A DNA stretch of 64,000 bases from contig JAVHZZ010000017.1 of NCBI GenBank assembly GCA_036250195.1, positions 1,736,001 through 1,800,000 of the forward strand. The letters run 5' to 3'. The first letter of the stretch is position 1. Each line of letters opens with the position of its first letter. Under the pieces are notes generated by a model, which worked only from the letters and a program-made list of their open reading frames with translations, did no database searches and had not been told where the DNA came from. Below, in pieces: positions 58,531-64,000 of the stretch. The translations under genes were made by a program, and so were the position numbers. Source of the stretch: Mixophyes australis. Its lineage: Eukaryota; Chordata; Amphibia; Anura; Limnodynastidae.

Positions 58531-60199
58531 GCTCCAGAGGGTAAAGGGACACGTTCTGGTGCGGACTGTTATGTGTTTTCTTCTTTAAAGTATCCGTTCA
58601 TCAAGCGATATTAACGAAGGAGTACACAAGAAACATAATAAAAACAGTTTAATTATTTTATTTCTACTCCTGAACTTCGTGTTATTATCCCACCTGATGA
58701 ATTTAACGCGAAGAGTGATAGTTGTGTTGTCACTTGTTATGATGAGGACCAGCAAGTGGAATATATAACCTGATATTGTAAATGGACGATATCAGACATT
58801 TGTGTGCGCTGTTACATACTACAGACAGCTGAGCTTTGTAATATATATTTGAATATTTTGTAACAATACATAATGTGATGTAAACAACATACTGAAAGCA
58901 GATTTTTTTTTTGTATATTTGAGAGTGAAGGGTTGTTATAAAGAAGTTATTTCTTACACCATTAATATTACAGCATCTTTATTATTTTGCCTGCTATACT
59001 TTCTCCAAAACATCTCAATCTTTAGTATATCAAGTCTGTATTTTACCTGTAATTTCTATGCCAACCAAGGTTCCCCCCCAGCAGTGGAGGACCCAGGAGG
59101 GGGTGAGTGATCCAGGGGCTGGCGGGACCACCACACTCATTAGGGGATAATTACTAAACTGTGGGTTTGAAAAGGTGGAGATGTTTGAAAGTAACACGGC
59201 CTGTGCACTATTACTGTTACTACGGTAATACTGCACATTATTACCGCTAGTGCAGTAAGTTTTAACGCTGTTTGTTTTGCTCAGGGAGCAGCGAGCAGAC
59301 GTCCGGGTTCAAATTACTGTTATCAACGGTGATAGTGCAGAAGCCGATTGAATTCCCCCCTAGGATGATCTTGTTGTTAGATGTGTACACATTTATATGA
59401 ATTGTTAACGAGTAACCACAAGAGAAATTAGCTCTTAAAAGTTTGTCCTCGTATGTACATTTTATCAAAATAAAAAATAAATGGCTAAACTAATGTTATT
59501 ATTTTGTTAGGGTGACTTGGAACCAAATTCAAGACACGCTGCCCACATTATACTATCATGTTACTTTGTACTGATACTACCTCAGTGATATAAGACAGTA
59601 GTAGACTTACAAGATTTCAATCTTGAATCAATATAAGCCAATATGTATACATGGATATCCTCCTGGAATCTTGTCCTCTTACTGGATCTCCTTATGATAG
59701 GTGCTCAAAAGACAAGTGACAACTGACCTGACAAGGCACAAAAGAAGCATAAAAGCAATGTATAATACAAATATTGGCTTATATTGATTCAAGATTGAAA
59801 TCTTGTAAGTGTATATCCGATAGGGGATTGAGAACCCCCATCATGTGGTGTTTTTGTCGTAATTATCAACCCCCACTGGATCCTTGGGATATTTAGTGGT
59901 TTTCGGTGTAACCACATATTATATGTTACGCTATGATACGATTTTTTTCTTTTCACTTTTTTTTATGTGACCATAATCGTGGTGAATGCCAGAAATCTGA
60001 AAGTTACTTTGATCACTGCAAACTTCTGGAATTTGTGGAAGACATACATCAAGATGGAAAGAATATATATATATTATTTCACAGTTGACTCTTTAAAACT
60101 GTTATTTTAGCACATTGTGTGTGTGTGTGTGTGAACAGAGGGTGCTTTCAGTTGGCCTGCGCAAATATACCAATCTTTTTATTGTATTATAATCAACAA

Positions 60200-60585
60200 T
60201 TGTCTGAGACGCAAGAGGAACCAAGTATGACAGCCAGCATCCTGCTGCACAGCGGATCACTAAAGCCATGACAGCTATGTTATCACTGGATGTGGGTACA
60301 ATTTCCCCATCAATGCATCAGGTTATAACCGATTAGTTTAGATCATGTGTCCACGTTACCAAATTCCATCACAATCCCATTTCTTCTTAACAGCAATTGC
60401 TGTATTGTGAGGTTAAACAAAAAGCCATTCAGTCCCTAGAAAATGCCATTGTACCGACTGTCCACTTAGCTACAGATATGTGACAAGCGGTACTGGTCAA
60501 ACAAAAGACTATATAACCGTGATAGCCCACTGGGTTGGTGTATCGCCTTCAAGTGCAGCAGCGCCTGTAGCAGCAGCATCATCAT
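60200..60585 (+). pseudogene. hAT transposase relic (right copy)
   Basis: Paralogue of 14470-14850 with the same ATATGTGA stop. Confidence 0.8.
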
Positions 60586-60712
60586 CCCTCCAGCATAATA
60601 CACAGTGTCAGGTCATTCACCGCACCCTGCCATATAGCCGCTCACTAGGACAGATGTGATGCTGCCCCTCACACACAATTACCTTCACAGACAAACATTT
60701 AGATTGTAAAAG

Positions 60713-60750
<38 letters not shown>

Positions 60751-61307
60751 TTTGTTTGTGGGGGGAGGGGGGGTGCTGCTCACAATTAAACAGTTCCCTA
60801 TTTTTCCCCACTAAATATTTCAGATGTCGCTGATACTGCCCCTGGCACTACTGTCATCAGATTTAAACATCTTTGATTTTAAAAGCAAGAAAGAATAGTT
60901 TTTGTTAACGCTTAAATAGTTTAATAATATACCCACCTGCTATCACTTCTAAATGGCAGCTGAGAACAGGAAGGACGGCTATACATTGAAGATATCGATC
61001 CAATACTCACGAGATCTGACATTTTACATGAAATGACATTTTGCCTCATTTTCAGATCGGAATTTGGAGCAAGACACCGAGTCATGTCTCAATTCGACTC
61101 TGTACCCTAAAATTCCTGTCTATCTAATTCTATCTCTGTACCGCTCATCTCTAGTGAAACATAAAAAAACAAAATGTGGGGGAAAAGTAAAAATTCTTCT
61201 TGTCTCACACACAACAATGGGAAATACCCCACTAAGTAGTCTTATGCCAATATATAGATAGTTTTTTTATAACATAACCATTCAGGTCATGGCTTCACTT
61301 CCCTATA

Positions 61308-63450
61308 ATTCACACAGTTCATCCATGTTACACATATGTACATAACTAAGACATAGGGCTGTCATACATATGGCCATTTACAGGTAGACAGCTCTCAACC
61401 AATGGCTGATCAGGGATTACTGGGCACTGAGCTACCTGGGTTGGTGATGTCACAGAATTCTCTTCAATCTGATTGGTTGGAAACAGCTGTTTACAGTTGA
61501 ATCTCAAACAGAGCGTCAGTCATCTCCACAGGTAATGTAACAAGACTGGGACGGGGATTATATTATAAATGGGATATATTCAGGGGGTGAGAATAATTTA
61601 CAGTCTGTGTATTCCTGGTTTACCCATCTCTAAGCCCTGTGTTAATGGCTTTAACCTGGTAACAATATTTACAGTACAGTATAAGTATAAAAAGAATGTG
61701 GACCTGATTTAAACCCAAATACATTTAAAAATCAAATTCAAAAGTAATGTGGAAAATAGATATTTGGCTAAAGTCAAAGACTTTACTGAAATAACATTTC
61801 TTCATGTAGCTACTTCTGCCATTGATTTAATTACCTATGACAGTAATTAACAAGCTTAGTGGGAAACAGTCACTATCATATTTTTACAAGAACTATATTT
61901 AATGCTGCAGTTTACATTAGAACGTTACACATGAGAACGTTTGATTTTGGCACACTGGGTAAGCACTTGCCAAGGTGATTATTTTAGTCTGGTGTAAGGT
62001 CCTAATGCAGGTTACCCATAGACTGGTCATTAGGATACCTCCTACCTGCCATCAGAGACGTTAAGAGGTACAGAATTCAAGATAACTGGGGTAGATTACT
62101 TTGTAGTTTGCCTATGAGTAGTGACTAACGAGATTGTGTCTGACCTAACAGATTGGCAGATTCACAAGTAATTCCCCATGATTCACACAGTTCATCCATG
62201 TTACACATATGTACATAACTAAGACATAGGGCTGTCATACATATGGCCATTTACAGATACACGACTCTCAACCAATGGCTGATCAGGGATTACTGGGCTC
62301 TGAACTACCTGGGTTGGTGATGTCACAGAATTCTCTTCAATCTGATTGGTTGGAAACAGCTGTTTACACTTGAATTTCAAACAGAACGTCAGTTATCTCC
62401 ACAGGTAATGTAACAAGACTGGGACGGGGATTATATTATAAATGGGATATATTCAGGGGGTGAGAATAATTTACAGTCTGTGTATTCCTGGTTTACCCAT
62501 CTCTAAGCCCTGTGTTAATGGCTTTAACCTGGTAACAATATTTACAGTACAGTATAAGTATAAAAAGAATGTGGACCTGATTTTAAACCCAAATACATTT
62601 AAAAATCAAATTCAAAAGTAATGTGGAAAATAGATATTTGGCTAAAGTCAAAGACTTTACTGAAATAACATTTCTTCATGTAGCTACTTCTGCCATTGAT
62701 TTAATTACCTATGACAGTAATTAACAAGCTTAGTCGGAAACAGTCACTATCATATTTTTACAAGAACTATATTTAATGCTGCAGTTTACATTAGAATGTT
62801 ACACATGAGAACGTTTGATTTTGGCACACTGGGTAAGCACTTGCTAAGGTGATTATTTTAGTCTGGTGTAAGGTCCTAATGCAGGTTACCCATAGACTGG
62901 TCATTAGGATACCTCCTACCTGCCATCAGAAATGTTAAGAGGTACAGAATTCAAGATAACTGGGGGAGATTACTTTGTGGTTTGCCTATGAGTAGTGACT
63001 AACGAGATTGTGTCTGACCTAACAGATTGGCAGATTCACAAGTAATTCCCCATGATTCACACAGTTCATCCATGTTACACATATGTACATAACTAAGACA
63101 TAGGGCTGTCATACATATGGCCATTTACAGTTATACGGCTCTCAACCAATGGCTGATCAGGGATTACTGGGCACTGAGCTACCTGGGTTGGTGATGTCAC
63201 AGAATTCTCTTCAATCTGATTGGTTGGAAACAGCTGTTTACACTTGAATCTCAAACAGAGCGTCAGTTATCTCCACAGGTAATGTAACAAGACTGGGACG
63301 GGGATTATATTATAAATGGGATATATTCAGGGGGTGAGAATAATTTACAGTCTGTGTATTCCTGGTTTACCCATCTCTAAGCCCTGTGTTAATGGCTTTA
63401 GCCTGGTAACAATATTTACAGTACAGTATAAGTATGAAAACTTGGACCTG
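61308..63450 (+). repeat. Three tandem ~872-bp promoter/first-exon modules (right)
   Basis: Module markers at about 61308, 62180 and 63054. Donors CCACAG|GTAATG follow 61531, 62404 and 63278. CCAAT, TGATGTCACA and ATTGG are kept in each, with small differences (AACAGCTG in place of AACACCTG). Confidence 0.9.
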
Positions 63451-63532
63451 ATTTTAAACCCAAATATCTCTAAGAATTTGAAGGTGAACACAAAGGGGAA
63501 CATTTTCTAAAATGGTTTTACAGAAAATGTGT

Positions 63533-63815
63533 ATTATTATTATAATTATTATTATTATTATTATTATTATTATTTATTTTTAAGGCCAAATGTGCTTTAC
63601 AGATTAGTGAGTAAAACATGTCATACATAAAACAGCTACATACAATATAGATAAAATAAATGCTAATATAAAAACCAAGGGTAGGGAGAACCCTTCTCCT
63701 GAGAGAGCTACAATCTAATTATAGCAATAAAAGTGCAGCAAATAATGTATAAGCCAAAAATGCCCCATAGCTAATAAAAAATGCCCCAGTTAGTGCCTTG
63801 TGCTTATTCTACACC
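63533..63815 (-). mobile_element. (ATT)n-tailed interspersed repeat (right copy)
   Basis: Paralogue of 17766-18080. Confidence 0.45.
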
Positions 63816-64000
63816 AGGTCTGACGTTCTATGGGCCCTAGTGATAGTCTCCAGCCCTTTATTCAGGTAAGCCCACTTGTGGGGTCACAGGGGGAACAGCA
63901 GAGTAACCTGTATATAATAAAAGAGTGAATCTACAGGACTGTAATGGTGCCCATGTGCATTAGCCCCAATGTGAACTAAACTAATCCAGAACTAACAAAA

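Larger units (their letters stand above)
56318..64000 (+). repeat. Segmental duplication, right copy (runs off window)
   Basis: Collinear with 1385-18260, lacking the hAT insertion (empty site 58877-58884). Its last base corresponds to about 18260 in the left copy, about 2 kb before the coding exons there. Confidence 0.9.

Overview
The window looks like repeat-rich vertebrate nuclear DNA, most likely from a frog (anuran amphibian). This rests on the mix of element families: a ZBED-type hAT transposon, Ngaro/DIRS tyrosine-recombinase retrotransposons, an L1/Tx1-like LINE, a Penelope-like element, a Ty3/gypsy element with SCAN-like Gag, L2-like LINE tails, many short inverted-repeat MITEs and decayed C2H2 zinc-finger exons. 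The species is inferred from family content and was not tested by any search.

Layout. 1-1160 is a 33/24-bp minisatellite. 1385-18260 is the left copy of a segmental duplication whose right copy is 56318-64000 and runs off the window. Each copy has a promoter-like block with a splice donor, a 34-bp minisatellite (about 37 units left, 15 right), a decayed LINE, MITEs, a hAT relic, and three tandem ~871-bp modules that each look like a promoter plus a non-coding first exon. The left copy alone carries a complete 8147-bp hAT transposon (4879-13025) with an uninterrupted 997-codon transposase. The right copy keeps the empty site.

20227-27123 holds the one convincing host gene: eight exons on the + strand, all joined in phase 0, with five short exons (60, 60, 60, 60, 57 bp) that arose by tandem exon duplication and a 128-codon terminal exon. 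Its product is not recognised. The tandem promoter modules lie just upstream, so a plausible model is three alternative first exons feeding one coding gene. By symmetry, a paralogous gene should start about 2 kb beyond position 64000.

27846-37757 is a nested Ngaro complex. One element (A1-internal-B1-A2-B2 split direct repeats) sits inside the recombinase gene of another, and a 2404-bp unit covering hydrolase, split repeats and recombinase fragment has been amplified to three near-identical tandem copies.

37758-56300 is a graveyard of nested elements: a minus-strand Ty3/gypsy gag split by a candidate solo LTR and a Penelope-like element, several MITEs, a decayed Ngaro/DIRS copy, zinc-finger relics, and a 5'-truncated L1-type LINE with a clear target-site duplication. 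No tRNA, rRNA or CRISPR was seen.
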